Positions 1 through 8,052 are shown, counted from the first letter of the stretch. The stretch: DNA of 64,000 nt from an uncultured Prevotellaceae bacterium (GCA_900318795.1 ONLU01000009.1:1-64000), one strand, 5' to 3'. Notes: generated by a model not told the origin, from the letters alone. Translations and numbers: made by a program.

Positions 1-1
1 C

Positions 2-136
2 CAGCAGTCTTGGAACAATGCCCGTTCGTTCAGTCTCTCTATCACTTGGCGTTTCGGGTCTCTTAAAGCAAATGTCAAGAAAGCCGAACATAGCATCGAG
101 AATGATGATGTCGTTGGTGGAATTACGAAGAAATAA
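2..136 (+). CDS. C-terminal end of an outer-membrane beta-barrel (TonB-dependent receptor-like) protein, partial
   Basis: The reading frame is open from the window edge to the TAA at 134-136 and encodes 44 residues. It contains SFSLSITWRFG, a typical last beta-strand of a Bacteroidota outer-membrane barrel ending in an aromatic/Gly signal, followed by a charged tail with ENDDVVGG. Such tails with KANVKKAE/ENDD-type sequence are familiar from outer-membrane beta-barrel family proteins of Prevotella and Bacteroides; this is recalled from family knowledge, not searched. The N-terminal plug and most of the barrel lie outside the window, so substrate and exact family cannot be judged. Confidence 0.6.
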   Translation, partial: QQSWNNARSFSLSITWRFGSLKANVKKAEHSIENDDVVGGITKK

Positions 137-137
137 G

Positions 138-224
138 CATCATGACTTGCAAGACCTCGCCTCGTTCCTCGGCATCACCCCGCAGATGCTCTCCCGAATC
201 CGTAAAGATGATAGAAGAATGTAG
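138..224 (+). pseudogene. Remnant of a Crp/Fnr-type regulator (C-terminal helix-turn-helix only)
   Basis: Frame 3 downstream of the barrel-protein stop reads LQDLASFLGITPQMLSRIRK before a TAG at 222-224. This is the recognition-helix region of Bacteroidota Crp/Fnr regulators (LAxxLGITPxxLSRIRK). No cyclic-nucleotide-binding domain can precede it, because the upstream DNA codes for the barrel protein in another frame and the remnant begins one base after that stop codon. I therefore read it as a leftover from a deletion or recombination junction, not a working gene. The ATG-started reading frame that includes it from position 18 overlaps the barrel gene and is not credible as a start. Confidence 0.55.
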
Positions 225-540
225 ATATATGAAGGCAATATCGAAGAGTGAGTAAAAGGAGGCAAGCGTGCTTGACGCGAGCGTCATACGTGAGTGATGG
301 AGATAGGTTCCACACGTGACGCGAACGGTCTGCATAGGGGTACAGGAGACGTCCGCACGATGCAAAGAGACTATTCGGATAGCTGACGGGACCTATCTCC
401 ACGACCCACGCCAAGCCTATGTCTAACTTTTTAATTTTTCAAGCTCAGAAGCATCAACCGTCAAGAAATCTTTGAGGATGATGAAGACTAGTTTTCTCTC
501 AATCATAATATTTGCCTTTTGCGTGCGTTATAATTAAGGT
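225..540. other. Intergenic stretch without a credible gene
   Basis: No open reading frame here has family resemblance. The first part (about 270-403) is richer in G+C and carries short inverted repeats (gacg/cgtc at 275-286) and the long inverted repeat annotated separately. The second part (about 420-540) is AT-rich. A TATAAT-like hexamer at 529-534 lies just before the kinase ATG at 541, but no properly spaced -35 element and no TAnnTTTG box is present. Confidence 0.5.
298..401. repeat. Inverted repeat enclosing a 76-nt loop (possible structured RNA)
   Basis: The arm tggagataggt at 298-308 is perfectly complementary to acctatctcca at 391-401. As RNA the pairing extends through a G-U pair and two further G-C pairs, giving 14 base pairs (298-311 with 388-401). 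Inside the loop tgcat (331-335) can pair with atgca (360-364). There is no coding potential. It may be a folded RNA or the end of a lost element; nothing identifies a known RNA family. Confidence 0.4.
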
Positions 541-1659
541 ATGCAGTGGACTGACAGAATCAGACAGGTTAAGATTGTCTTGGTGATTGCTGCGGTGGTG
601 ATAGCCGTGGCGTCGCTATTGGTCTCTCATTTCCTGGTGCGTGATCTCTCGAACGAGGAGCGGCACCGTATGGAAGTGTGGGCTCAGGCCTTGCGTTCGC
701 TGAATGAAGCCGATGAGACAACGGACTTGTCATTGGTACTGAGCGTCATGGAAGGCAACAATACCATACCTGTGGTGGTGCTGAACGAGGAAGGTGGCAT
801 TGATGACTATAGGAATATAGAGGATACGGTGAATATCAGCAAGTATGCTCAACGTATGATGAAGGCCGGTGACACCATCCGGGTGGGCAGTCAGCTGGTA
901 TGCTATGATGAGTCTGTGATGCTGAAGCGCCTGTCGGCTTGGCCTTATGTGCAGCTGGGTGTTGTGCTCATCTTTGTAGTGGTTGCTATCTTTGCATTGC
1001 TGTCATCGAAACGGGCTGAGCAGAACAAGGTGTGGGTCGGCCTGTCGAAAGAGACCGCTCACCAGTTGGGTACTCCCGTGTCGAGTCTGATGGCATGGGT
1101 GGAAATGTTGAAGGAACAGTATCCTGACGATGACTTGCTGCCCGAGATGGATAAGGATGTGAAACGTCTGCAGTTGATAGCAGATCGTTTCTCGAAGATA
1201 GGCTCTCTGCCGGCTCCGGTAGAGTCGTCCATGAATGAGGTTCTGAATCATGTGGTGGACTATATGGACCGTAGGACCTCCAGCCAGGTTCAGATGATTC
1301 GCCATTTCCCAGACCACGAAGTGATGGTCATGATGAACGCCTCACTGTTTGAGTGGGTGATAGAGAACCTGTGTAAGAATGCCGTTGATGCGATGGAGGG
1401 CAAGGGTACTATCACGCTCACGTTGACGGAAGAAGATCAGCGAGTTGTTATTGACGTGCAGGATACGGGCAAGGGTATTAAGAAAAAGGACTTGAACGAT
1501 GTGTTTACTCCCGGCTTCACGACCAAGAAGCGCGGCTGGGGCCTGGGTCTTTCGCTGGCCAAGAGAATCGTGGAGGAATATCACAAAGGACATATCTATG
1601 TCAAACAGTCCGAGGTAGGGAAGGGGACAACGTTCCGGATTGAGATGAGGACGAAATAA
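541..1659 (+). CDS. Membrane sensor histidine kinase (HQLGTP subgroup)
   Basis: The 372-residue protein has two membrane segments (about 11-32 and 136-155) flanking an extracytoplasmic sensor region of about 100 residues. The dimerisation/phospho-acceptor motif is KETAHQLGTPVSSLMAW, with His174, followed by the ATPase boxes ENLCKNAVDAM (N), DTGKGI (G1) and GWGLGL (G2). The HQLGTP form of the H-box, in place of HEIRTP, is common in a Bacteroidota kinase group. No response regulator is adjacent, so its partner and signal are unknown. The ATG at 541 is required to keep the first membrane segment, and the upstream spacing suggests a very short leader. A separate promoter follows it, so it is probably not co-transcribed with the next genes. 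Confidence 0.88.
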   Translation: MQWTDRIRQVKIVLVIAAVVIAVASLLVSHFLVRDLSNEERHRMEVWAQALRSLNEADETTDLSLVLSVMEGNNTIPVVVLNEEGGIDDYRNIEDTVNISKYAQRMMKAGDTIRVGSQLVCYDESVMLKRLSAWPYVQLGVVLIFVVVAIFALLSSKRAEQNKVWVGLSKETAHQLGTPVSSLMAWVEMLKEQYPDDDLLPEMDKDVKRLQLIADRFSKIGSLPAPVESSMNEVLNHVVDYMDRRTSSQVQMIRHFPDHEVMVMMNASLFEWVIENLCKNAVDAMEGKGTITLTLTEEDQRVVIDVQDTGKGIKKKDLNDVFTPGFTTKKRGWGLGLSLAKRIVEEYHKGHIYVKQSEVGKGTTFRIEMRTK

Positions 1660-1768
1660 TTGCACACGTCTTGGGCAGTGTGTGCAAAAAGCATGCCGGA
1701 CGGAGGCCGATTTTCAATAAAAAGCGAAATTTTTCTTAATTCTTAATTCTTAATTCATAAATTCTTTG

Positions 1769-1776
1769 TACCTTTG
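1769..1776 (+). promoter_or_regulatory. Bacteroidota -7 box (TACCTTTG) of the DUF177-rpmF-fabH-era-der unit
   Basis: TACCTTTG matches TAnnTTTG and lies 18 bases before the ATG at 1795. Its position also excludes a TTG start at 1774, which would lie inside the promoter. No clear TTTG -33 element was found at the expected distance. Confidence 0.6.
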
Positions 1777-1794
1777 CAGCCTAAAAGTGTGACT

Positions 1795-2316
1795 ATGTGT
1801 AGTTTGGATGCCTTTAAGATAGATTTGAAAGAGTTGAAGGAGACCGAGACAGTTCTCGGTTTTGACCTTGATGATGGTTTCTTTCAGGCTCTGGACGGCT
1901 CACAGCTGGAACATGGAGCATTGCATGTGTCAGTATCTATACGCAAGATGCCTGGCTTTTTCGACCTCCAGTTCCATACGGAAGGCGAAGTGACTGTCAG
2001 TTGCGACCGCTGTCTGGACGACATGCAGCAGCCCATCGTGGCAGACAACAACCTGATGGTCAAGTTGGGCGACACATACAACGAGACAGACGATACTGTG
2101 ACGATTGATGAGAACGAAGGAATACTCGACACGTCATGGTTCCTCTATGAGTTTGTCATGCTGGCCATACCCATCAAGCACGTTCATGCACCTGGAAAAT
2201 GCAATAGTGCGATGACGCAGAAGCTCGCAGAGCTGAGCGGCGCTGTCCGAAGCAGCGAAGAGGCGGCAGAGGTGACAGACCCCCGTTGGGAGGCACTGAA
2301 GAAGTTAAAAGTTTAA
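1795..2316 (+). CDS. DUF177/YceD family protein
   Basis: The protein (173 residues from the ATG at 1795) has the DUF177 hallmark SCDRCLDDMQ, with a CxxC pair near residue 71, and a late Cys (GKCN) near residue 138. DUF177/YceD proteins sit directly upstream of rpmF across bacteria and affect 23S rRNA and L32 accumulation; exactly that order is seen here. The start was placed at 1795 because the in-frame TTG at 1774 overlaps the promoter. The next gene, rpmF, begins 26 bases after the stop. Confidence 0.85.
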   Translation: MCSLDAFKIDLKELKETETVLGFDLDDGFFQALDGSQLEHGALHVSVSIRKMPGFFDLQFHTEGEVTVSCDRCLDDMQQPIVADNNLMVKLGDTYNETDDTVTIDENEGILDTSWFLYEFVMLAIPIKHVHAPGKCNSAMTQKLAELSGAVRSSEEAAEVTDPRWEALKKLKV

Positions 2317-2340
2317 AGTTAAAAGTTAAAGTTTATACAA
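2306..2340 (+). repeat. A/T-rich AGTTAAA tandem motif at the DUF177-rpmF junction
   Basis: Imperfect repeats of agttaaa run from the end of the DUF177 gene to just before rpmF. Similar gtaaaaagttaaaagg tracts precede mreB (10313-10345), the lipoprotein at 47826 and susD. They leave no Shine-Dalgarno sequence; A-rich, unstructured leaders are normal for translation initiation in this phylum. Confidence 0.5.
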
Positions 2341-2342
2341 TT

Positions 2343-2531
2343 ATGGCACATCCTAAAAGAAGACAATCGAACACTCGTACCGCAAAGCGTCGTACTCATG
2401 ACAAGGCAGTAGCACCCACACTGGCAGTATGCCCTAACTGTGGTGCTTATCACATCTACCACACTGTATGCCCCACATGTGGCTACTATCGTGGCAAGAT
2501 TGCTATTGTGATGGACGAGGCAGCAGAATAA
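2343..2531 (+). CDS. rpmF: 50S ribosomal protein L32
   Basis: The 62-residue protein begins MAHPKRRQSN, the universal L32 start, and carries the zinc-ribbon pairs CPNC (30-33) and CPTC (43-46). L32 binds 23S rRNA in the large subunit. An upstream in-frame ATG at 2286 lies inside the DUF177 gene and would add an unrelated leader, so 2343 is preferred. It follows DUF177 and precedes fabH, the conserved ribosome/fatty-acid gene order. Confidence 0.97.
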   Translation: MAHPKRRQSNTRTAKRRTHDKAVAPTLAVCPNCGAYHIYHTVCPTCGYYRGKIAIVMDEAAE

Positions 2532-2552
2532 GGTAAAAGGTAATCATAAAAA

Positions 2553-3566
2553 GTGAAAAATAAAATCAATGCGATAATCACCGGCATTGGTGGCTACGTG
2601 CCCGACTATATTCTGACTAATGAGGAACTGTCGCGTATGGTAGACACCAATGACGAGTGGATTATGACTCGTGTCGGTATCAAGGAGCGTCGTGTCCTGA
2701 CCGAGGAAGGTCTTGGCACCAGTTATATGGCCCGTAAGGCTGCCAAGCAACTGATGCAGAAGACCGGCGCAGATCCGGATACCATTGATGCAGTCATTGT
2801 TGCCACTTCCACGGCTGATTATAAGTTCCCTTCTACAGCAAGTATTGTCTTAGGCAAACTCGGATTGAAGAATGCGTTTGCTTTCGATTTCTGGGGTGCC
2901 TGCTGTGGATTCCTCTATTCTCTTGACGTGGCCGCTTCGATGATTCAGTGTGGCCGCTATAAGAAGATTATCGTGATAGGTGCTGACAAGATGTCGTCAG
3001 TGACAGACTATAAGGACCGTGCTACATGTCCTCTCTTTGGCGATGGTGCTGCTGCCGTACTGGTGGAAGCCACTGAGGAAGAGAACATGGGTTTGTTGGA
3101 TTCCTACTTCCGATGTGATGGTAAGGGTCTTCCCTTCCTTCATCTGAAGGCCGGCGGCTCAGTCTGTCCTCCTAGTCATTTCACCGTTGATCACCGCTTG
3201 CATTATCTCTATCAGGAGGGACGCACTGTGTTCCGCTACGCCGTCACCAATATGAGTGAAGACTGTGCACTGATAGCAGAGCGCAATCAGCTGAGCAAAG
3301 AGAACATCCGTTTCGTGGTGCCTCATCAGGCTAATATGCGTATCATAGAAGCAGTGGGTAAGCGTTTGGAATTGTCTATGGATCAGGTGATGGTCAACAT
3401 CGAGCACTATGGTAATACCTCGGCAGCCACCATTCCACTGGCTCTATGGGAATACGAACCGCGGCTGAGAAAAGGCGACAACATGCTGTTTACGGCCTTC
3501 GGTGCAGGTTTCGTTCATGGTGCAAGTTACTATAAATGGGCATATGACGGAAATAAAGATGCATAA
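2553..3566 (+). CDS. fabH: Beta-ketoacyl-ACP synthase III (FabH)
   Basis: FabH condenses acetyl- or branched-chain acyl-CoA with malonyl-ACP to start fatty-acid synthesis. The 337-residue protein has the catalytic triad in its usual settings: Cys117 in GACCGFLYS, His258 in PHQAN and Asn288 in GNTSAA. The substrate loop and the C-terminal GAGFVHGASYY agree with the family. The start is GTG at 2553 (MKNKINA), as no ATG is near. The gene lies 21 bases after rpmF, and its last eight bases overlap the start of era. Confidence 0.95.
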   Translation: MKNKINAIITGIGGYVPDYILTNEELSRMVDTNDEWIMTRVGIKERRVLTEEGLGTSYMARKAAKQLMQKTGADPDTIDAVIVATSTADYKFPSTASIVLGKLGLKNAFAFDFWGACCGFLYSLDVAASMIQCGRYKKIIVIGADKMSSVTDYKDRATCPLFGDGAAAVLVEATEEENMGLLDSYFRCDGKGLPFLHLKAGGSVCPPSHFTVDHRLHYLYQEGRTVFRYAVTNMSEDCALIAERNQLSKENIRFVVPHQANMRIIEAVGKRLELSMDQVMVNIEHYGNTSAATIPLALWEYEPRLRKGDNMLFTAFGAGFVHGASYYKWAYDGNKDA

Positions 3567-4461
3567 AGCAGGTTTTGTAAACATCGTCGGAAATCCTAAT
3601 GTGGGAAAGAGTACGCTCATGAACCAATTGGTTGGTGAGCGTATTTCGATTGCGACCTTCAAGGCGCAGACTACGCGTCATCGCATCATGGGCATTGTCA
3701 ATACCGACGACATGCAAATAGTTTTTTCAGACACCCCAGGTGTGTTGAAACCCAACTACAAGTTGCAAGAGTCCATGCTGGCCTTCTCAGAGTCAGCTCT
3801 GCAAGACGCAGATGTCTTGCTCTATGTGACAGATGTCGTGGAGAATCCGGAGAAGAACATGGACTTCCTGGAGAAGGTGCAGCGCATGACCATTCCTGTC
3901 ATCCTGCTCATCAACAAGATTGACGAACTGTCCAGTGAGGCAGGTAAGACAAGTCAGGCTATGCTGGGTGCCATTGTCGAAAAGTGGCACACGCTGTTGC
4001 CCAATGCCGAGATATTGCCCATCTCTGCCAAAAACAAGTTTGGCGTGGATATGTTGCTCAAGCGCATACAGGAATTGCTGCCAGAGAGTCCTGCTTACTT
4101 TGACAAAGACCAGCTGACCGACAAACCGGCACGTTTCTTCGTTTCAGAGATCATTCGCGAGAAGATTCTCCTCTACTATGACAAGGAGATCCCCTACTCG
4201 GTTGAGGTGCGTGTAGAGCGTTTTAAGGAGCAGGACAAGTGCATCCATATCAATGCCATCATCTATGTGGAGCGTGACTCCCAGAAGGGTATCATTATTG
4301 GTCATCAGGGTATTGCCTTGAAGAAGGTGAGTACCGAGGCCCGCAAGGCGCTGGAGAAGTTCTTTGACAAACCCGTCTATTTGGAAACCTTCGTCAAGGT
4401 CGATAAGGATTGGCGTAGCAATCAGCACGAATTGGATTCTTTTGGATATAACCCCGAATAA
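3559..4461 (+). CDS. era: GTPase Era
   Basis: Era is a ribosome-associated GTPase that binds the 3' end of 16S rRNA during 30S maturation. The 300-residue protein shows GNPNVGKS (G1), DTPG (G3), NKID (G4) and SAK (G5), then a C-terminal KH domain with IIGHQGIALKKV. The start is set at MHKAGFVNIVG (3559), usual for the family in this phylum. The ATG overlaps the fabH stop (atgcataa), indicating translational coupling. Earlier in-frame ATGs at 3502 and 3544 would extend into fabH. Confidence 0.95.
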   Translation: MHKAGFVNIVGNPNVGKSTLMNQLVGERISIATFKAQTTRHRIMGIVNTDDMQIVFSDTPGVLKPNYKLQESMLAFSESALQDADVLLYVTDVVENPEKNMDFLEKVQRMTIPVILLINKIDELSSEAGKTSQAMLGAIVEKWHTLLPNAEILPISAKNKFGVDMLLKRIQELLPESPAYFDKDQLTDKPARFFVSEIIREKILLYYDKEIPYSVEVRVERFKEQDKCIHINAIIYVERDSQKGIIIGHQGIALKKVSTEARKALEKFFDKPVYLETFVKVDKDWRSNQHELDSFGYNPE

Positions 4462-4464
4462 TAT

Positions 4465-5778
4465 ATGGGAAATTTAGTAGCCATTGTAGGACGCCCGAAT
4501 GTAGGCAAGTCCACTTTATTTAACAGATTGACTAACAGCCGTCGCGCCATAGTGAGCGACGAGGCAGGTACTACCCGTGACCGCCAGTACGGTAAGTGCG
4601 AATGGAACGGCCGCGAATTCTCCGTTGTTGATACGGGCGGCTGGGTGGTTAATTCTGACGATGTGTTCGAAGAGGAAATCCGCAAGCAGGTTGTCGTTGC
4701 CACAGAGGAGGCCGATCTGGTATTGTTCCTTGTAGACATCAAGAATGGACTTACCGACCTTGATCAGGACGTGGCACTCATTCTGCGTCGTTCCAAACTC
4801 CCTGTGGTCTTGGTTGCAAATAAGGCAGACGACGGTAAGGATTTATACGGCCAGTACGAGTTCTATAAACTCGGTTTGGGCGACCCCTTCTGTGTCAGTG
4901 CTGCCACAGGTTCTGGCACCGGCGATTTGCTGGACCATGTACTGTCGAAGCTTAAGACGGACGAGGTAAATGAAGTAGAGGATGGTACACCTCGTTTTGC
5001 CGTTGTAGGACGCCCCAATGCCGGCAAGTCGAGCATCATCAATGCCTTTATAGGTGAAGACCGCAATATCGTTACGGACATTGCCGGTACAACGCGCGAC
5101 AGCATCTATACCAAGTATGACAAGTTCGGTTTCGATTTCTACTTGGTTGATACAGCAGGTATCCGTCGTAAGAACAAGGTAACGGAAGACTTGGAGTTCT
5201 ATTCCGTCATGCGTTCTATTCGTGCTATCGAGAATTCTGACGTCTGCATCCTGATGATTGACGCCACTCGCGGCATCGAAGCCCAGGATATGAATATCTT
5301 CCAGCTCATTCAGAAAAATAATAAGTCATTGGTGGTCGTGGTCAATAAGTGGGACCTCGTGGAGGATAAGTCGCAGGTGGCAATCAAGACCTTCGAGACT
5401 GCCATCCGTCAGCGTATGGCTCCGTTTGTTGACTTTCCCATCATCTTTGCTTCGGCAGTTACCAAGCAGCGTATCTTCAAGGTGCTGGAAACTGCCAAGG
5501 AGGTATATCTGAACCGTACTATCAAGATTGGCACCAGCAAGCTGAACGAAATCATGCTACCTATCATTGAGCAGACTCCGCCCCCTAGCATCAAGGGCAA
5601 GTATATCAAGATTAAGTATGTTTCGCAGGTGCCCGACACACAGATACCCACTTTTGTATTCTATGCCAACCTGCCGCAGTACGTCAAGGAAGCCTATCGT
5701 CGCTTTCTGGAGAATAAGTTGCGTGAGAACTGGACACTTACCGGTACTCCCATCAACGTTTTTGTCCGCCAAAAATGA
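4465..5778 (+). CDS. der: Ribosome biogenesis GTPase Der (EngA)
   Basis: Der carries two consecutive GTPase domains and is needed for 50S assembly. The 437-residue protein shows [14 protein letters not shown] and NKAD in domain 1 and [14 protein letters not shown] and NKWD in domain 2, followed by a KH-like C-terminal domain. It starts three bases after era, so the two ribosome-assembly GTPases are co-transcribed. Its stop codon overlaps the start of the following lipoprotein gene (atga). Confidence 0.97.
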   Translation: MGNLVAIVGRPNVGKSTLFNRLTNSRRAIVSDEAGTTRDRQYGKCEWNGREFSVVDTGGWVVNSDDVFEEEIRKQVVVATEEADLVLFLVDIKNGLTDLDQDVALILRRSKLPVVLVANKADDGKDLYGQYEFYKLGLGDPFCVSAATGSGTGDLLDHVLSKLKTDEVNEVEDGTPRFAVVGRPNAGKSSIINAFIGEDRNIVTDIAGTTRDSIYTKYDKFGFDFYLVDTAGIRRKNKVTEDLEFYSVMRSIRAIENSDVCILMIDATRGIEAQDMNIFQLIQKNNKSLVVVVNKWDLVEDKSQVAIKTFETAIRQRMAPFVDFPIIFASAVTKQRIFKVLETAKEVYLNRTIKIGTSKLNEIMLPIIEQTPPPSIKGKYIKIKYVSQVPDTQIPTFVFYANLPQYVKEAYRRFLENKLRENWTLTGTPINVFVRQK

Positions 5779-6179
5779 AGCACTTACTCTACATGTTGTC
5801 TACTGTGGCTGTCTTGTGCGCCTGTTCTGGCGTTTCACGCGAGTGGCAGGCTGCCACAGAGGCCCAGAAATATTACGAGTATTTGGCTGCAGGCGATGCT
5901 ACGCGCTTTTTAGAAGGTAAGGCGGGTAGTAGTCAGTTGCCTGCTGCTTATTGTGACCAATTGTTAAAGGCGATTGAGCAATATCAGGAGGAGATCAAGC
6001 GGAAGCATGGTGGAATACTTTCTGTACGTATTTCAGATAATTCGGTAAATCCTGATGATACGACACATGCAGACTCTTTGGTCAAGGCATTTCTTGTCCT
6101 TTGCTATGCAGACTCTACACAAGAGGAGATCTTGGTGCCGATGGTTCAGGTTAGCGAAGGTGAATGGCGAATGAAATAG
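5775..6179 (+). CDS. Small lipoprotein of unknown function
   Basis: The 134-residue protein starts with a lipoprotein signal peptide ending in LCAC, so it is probably acylated at Cys17 and carried to the outer or inner membrane. The mature part resembles small periplasmic proteins with one alpha/beta domain: a helix with [20 protein letters not shown], then strands ending [10 protein letters not shown] do not recognise the family with certainty; a DUF4878-like, NTF2-type fold is possible. It overlaps der by four bases (atga) and is the last gene before a terminator. Confidence 0.75.
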   Translation: MKHLLYMLSTVAVLCACSGVSREWQAATEAQKYYEYLAAGDATRFLEGKAGSSQLPAAYCDQLLKAIEQYQEEIKRKHGGILSVRISDNSVNPDDTTHADSLVKAFLVLCYADSTQEEILVPMVQVSEGEWRMK

Positions 6180-6188
6180 CAGTTAAAT

Positions 6189-6230
6189 AAAAAACGGATT
6201 GAATGCTTGTAGCGTTCAATCCGTTTTTTA
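6189..6230. terminator. Bidirectional rho-independent terminator
   Basis: The arms cggattgaa (6195-6203) and ttcaatccg (6215-6223) form a stem extended by flanking A and T runs on both sides. It can end the der operon on the plus strand and the small gene on the minus strand. Confidence 0.85.
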
Positions 6231-6323
6231 GTTTGCGGGGCGGAAGTTGTACATTCTTGCCATATTGATGCAATACTCTGTGTATGCTTCGCTTTTCAAC
6301 CAGCGGTTAATTAACTTTTTCAT
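6228..6323 (-). CDS. Putative 31-residue small protein
   Basis: The reading frame from the ATG at 6323 encodes MKKLINRWLKSEAYTEYCIN and ends with NMARMYNFRPAN. It has Lys/Arg and aromatic residues and could form an amphipathic helix. The unit is self-contained: a promoter at 6441-6471, a leader of about 110 nt with two hairpins, this frame, and a terminator overlapping its stop codon. That arrangement supports a real transcript; whether the peptide or the RNA is the product is open. A longer in-frame ATG at 6443 overlaps the promoter and is rejected. No family recognised. Confidence 0.45.
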   Translation of the reverse strand: MKKLINRWLKSEAYTEYCINMARMYNFRPAN

Positions 6324-6436
6324 CTTTTTACCCTTTCTTTTAATTACTCGGAGTGGATGTTTTCCCGCTCCTACTTTAATAGTTGTTATCCTTAAGAGGA
6401 GTGGTCTTCTCTCAGACCCGCCTCTTGTCTTTTGAC
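6324..6436 (-). ncRNA. Structured leader or small RNA upstream of the 31-residue frame
   Basis: On the minus strand a nested stem forms from aagagg/cctctt (6394-6399 with 6421-6426) around ggtct/agacc (6403-6407 with 6414-6418). A second hairpin pairs ggag with ctcc closer to the start codon. With the terminator at 6189-6230 the whole transcript would be about 245 nt. Size and context suit an independent small RNA of the kind known in Bacteroidales, but no Rfam family can be assigned by eye. Confidence 0.4.
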
Positions 6437-6440
6437 GATG

Positions 6441-6471
6441 CAAAGGTACGAAGTTTTGGGGATGCTGACAA
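6441..6471 (-). promoter_or_regulatory. Promoter of the small gene
   Basis: On the minus strand TACCTTTG (6441-6448) is preceded at 20 bases by GTTG (6469-6471 is the TTG). It fits the Bacteroidota -33/-7 pattern and points toward the 31-residue frame. Confidence 0.6.
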
Positions 6472-6524
6472 CAAAAAAAGAGAATTGTTTGCGCAAACAG
6501 TCCTTTTGTTGACCTGTGTCAATA

Positions 6525-7295
6525 TTACTTCTGATGCTGATGTGTGACAGCTTCGCGCATCTCTTTCAGGAGGTCTGAAGCAAAGATAAAGTCTGTCAGG
6601 CGTTTATTGGTAGAGCCCATGATGTCGGTGCTGACACCCTGCCACTCTTTATGGCCTTGGTAGATGAAGATGATGTTCTCGCCAATGCCCATCACAGAAT
6701 TCATGTCGTGGGTATTGATGATCGTCGTCATCTGAAACTCTTGGGTGATGCTGTGAAGCAGTTCGTCGATGACCAGGCTCGTTTTGGGGTCAAGTCCGCT
6801 GTTAGGCTCATCGCAAAACAGGTACTTGGGATTCATACTGATGGCTCGGGCTATGGCAACACGTTTCTGCATGCCACCACTGATCTCTCCTGGGAACTTG
6901 CTCTCGGCACCAACCAGATTGACGCGGTCAAGACAGTCCATGGCACGTTGCTGACGCTCACGAAGAGTCATGCTGGAGAACATGTCCAATGGAAACATGA
7001 CGTTCTCCAAAACGGTAAGAGAGTCAAAGAGTGCTGCTGACTGGAATATCATGCCCATCTCGCGTCGCATGTGTACTTTCTCGTCCTTTGACATGTGGAC
7101 AAAGTCGCGCCCATCGTACAAGATCTGACCGCTGGTGGGTTCGAGGAGCCCCACGAGGTTCTTCATGAGTACGGTCTTGCCAGAGCCGCTCTGGCCTATG
7201 ATGAGATTGGTCTTGCCATCTTCGAAGACCGTCGAGATGTCTTTCAGCACCTCTATTTCGTCAAAGTTCTTGTATAGGTTCTTGACTTCTATCAT
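6525..7295 (-). CDS. ABC transporter ATP-binding protein, MlaF-like
   Basis: The 256-residue ATPase has Walker A GQSGSGKT, the Q-loop in GMIFQSAALFDSLTV, signature SGGMQKR, Walker B YLFCDEP and switch His in NTHD. It pairs with the MlaE-type permease encoded just upstream, whose gene it overlaps by four bases. MlaFE-type transporters move phospholipids between the inner and outer membranes. The SALFDSLTV stretch after the Q-loop is usual for the MlaF/Mkl subfamily. No MCE (MlaD) gene follows; the next minus-strand unit is unrelated. Confidence 0.9.
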   Translation of the reverse strand: MIEVKNLYKNFDEIEVLKDISTVFEDGKTNLIIGQSGSGKTVLMKNLVGLLEPTSGQILYDGRDFVHMSKDEKVHMRREMGMIFQSAALFDSLTVLENVMFPLDMFSSMTLRERQQRAMDCLDRVNLVGAESKFPGEISGGMQKRVAIARAISMNPKYLFCDEPNSGLDPKTSLVIDELLHSITQEFQMTTIINTHDMNSVMGIGENIIFIYQGHKEWQGVSTDIMGSTNKRLTDFIFASDLLKEMREAVTHQHQK

Positions 7296-8044
7296 GACAA
7301 TAGTTGTGTTAAGAAGACATCACTACATAGAATCAAGACACTGGACATGACCACAGCATCAGTCGATGCCTTGCCGACGTTTACCGAGCCCCCTTCGACG
7401 TTATAACCATAATAGGAGGGTACGGCTGAAATGATGAAGGCAAAGAAGAGGCTCTTGATAATACTCATCCACACGAACCACGAATTAAAAGAGTGCTGTA
7501 AACCCAGTGTCAGGTCGTCAGGGACGATGATGTGGGCTATATAGGCAGTCCCGTAGGCGCCCATAATGCCCATGGCGCTGGAAAAAATCACCAATAATGG
7601 CATAATGGTAATCATTCCCAGGATTTTGGGCAGTATCAGATAACAGGCTGAGTTGACTCCCATGATGTCCAAGGCGTCAATCTGTTGCGTTACGCGCATC
7701 GTGCCAATTTCAGAGGCAATGTTGGAGCCAACCTTTCCTGCCAGTATCAGACACATGATAGAGCTGGAGAACTCCAGCAGCATGATTTCGCGTGTGGTGT
7801 AGCCGCTGACCCAGCGCGGCATCCAGGGCGACTGGATGTTAAGTTTCATCTGGATGCAGATAACTGCACCGATGAAGAATGAAATGAGCAGTACGATGCC
7901 AATGGAGTTGATGCCCAGTTGTGCCATTTCCTTCACGTATTGTTTCCAGAACATGCGGAAACGTTCGGGTATCGAGAATGTACGCCCCATAAGTATGACG
8001 AACTTGCCGAGCGTCGTGAGTTTTTTTTGCAGTAACTTAATCAT
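7292..8044 (-). CDS. ABC transporter permease, MlaE family
   Basis: The 250-residue membrane protein shows MlaE features: GAVICIQM near residue 70, a core around LILAGKVGSNIASEIGTM and the closing VNVGKASTDAVVMSS. It has five to six hydrophobic segments. The start is placed at MIKLLQKK (8044), eight bases after the -7 box; the longer frame from 8083 runs through the promoter. It works with the MlaF-like ATPase, probably in outer-membrane lipid asymmetry; the FadL-like porin just upstream suggests a common lipid theme. Confidence 0.9.
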   Translation of the reverse strand: MIKLLQKKLTTLGKFVILMGRTFSIPERFRMFWKQYVKEMAQLGINSIGIVLLISFFIGAVICIQMKLNIQSPWMPRWVSGYTTREIMLLEFSSSIMCLILAGKVGSNIASEIGTMRVTQQIDALDIMGVNSACYLILPKILGMITIMPLLVIFSSAMGIMGAYGTAYIAHIIVPDDLTLGLQHSFNSWFVWMSIIKSLFFAFIISAVPSYYGYNVEGGSVNVGKASTDAVVMSSVLILCSDVFLTQLLS

Positions 8045-8052
8045 TTCGCCTG

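Noticed and set aside
298-401. Retron-type msr/msd RNA
   Set aside because: The terminal inverted repeat is suggestive, but no reverse transcriptase gene is in the window and no other hallmark is visible.
1774-1794. TTG start for the DUF177 protein
   Set aside because: Position 1774 is inside the TACCTTTG promoter box; the ATG at 1795 is the plausible start.
6247-6435. A 62-residue plus-strand frame opposite the small gene
   Set aside because: No plus-strand promoter, lies right after a terminator, and is the complement of a better-supported minus-strand unit.
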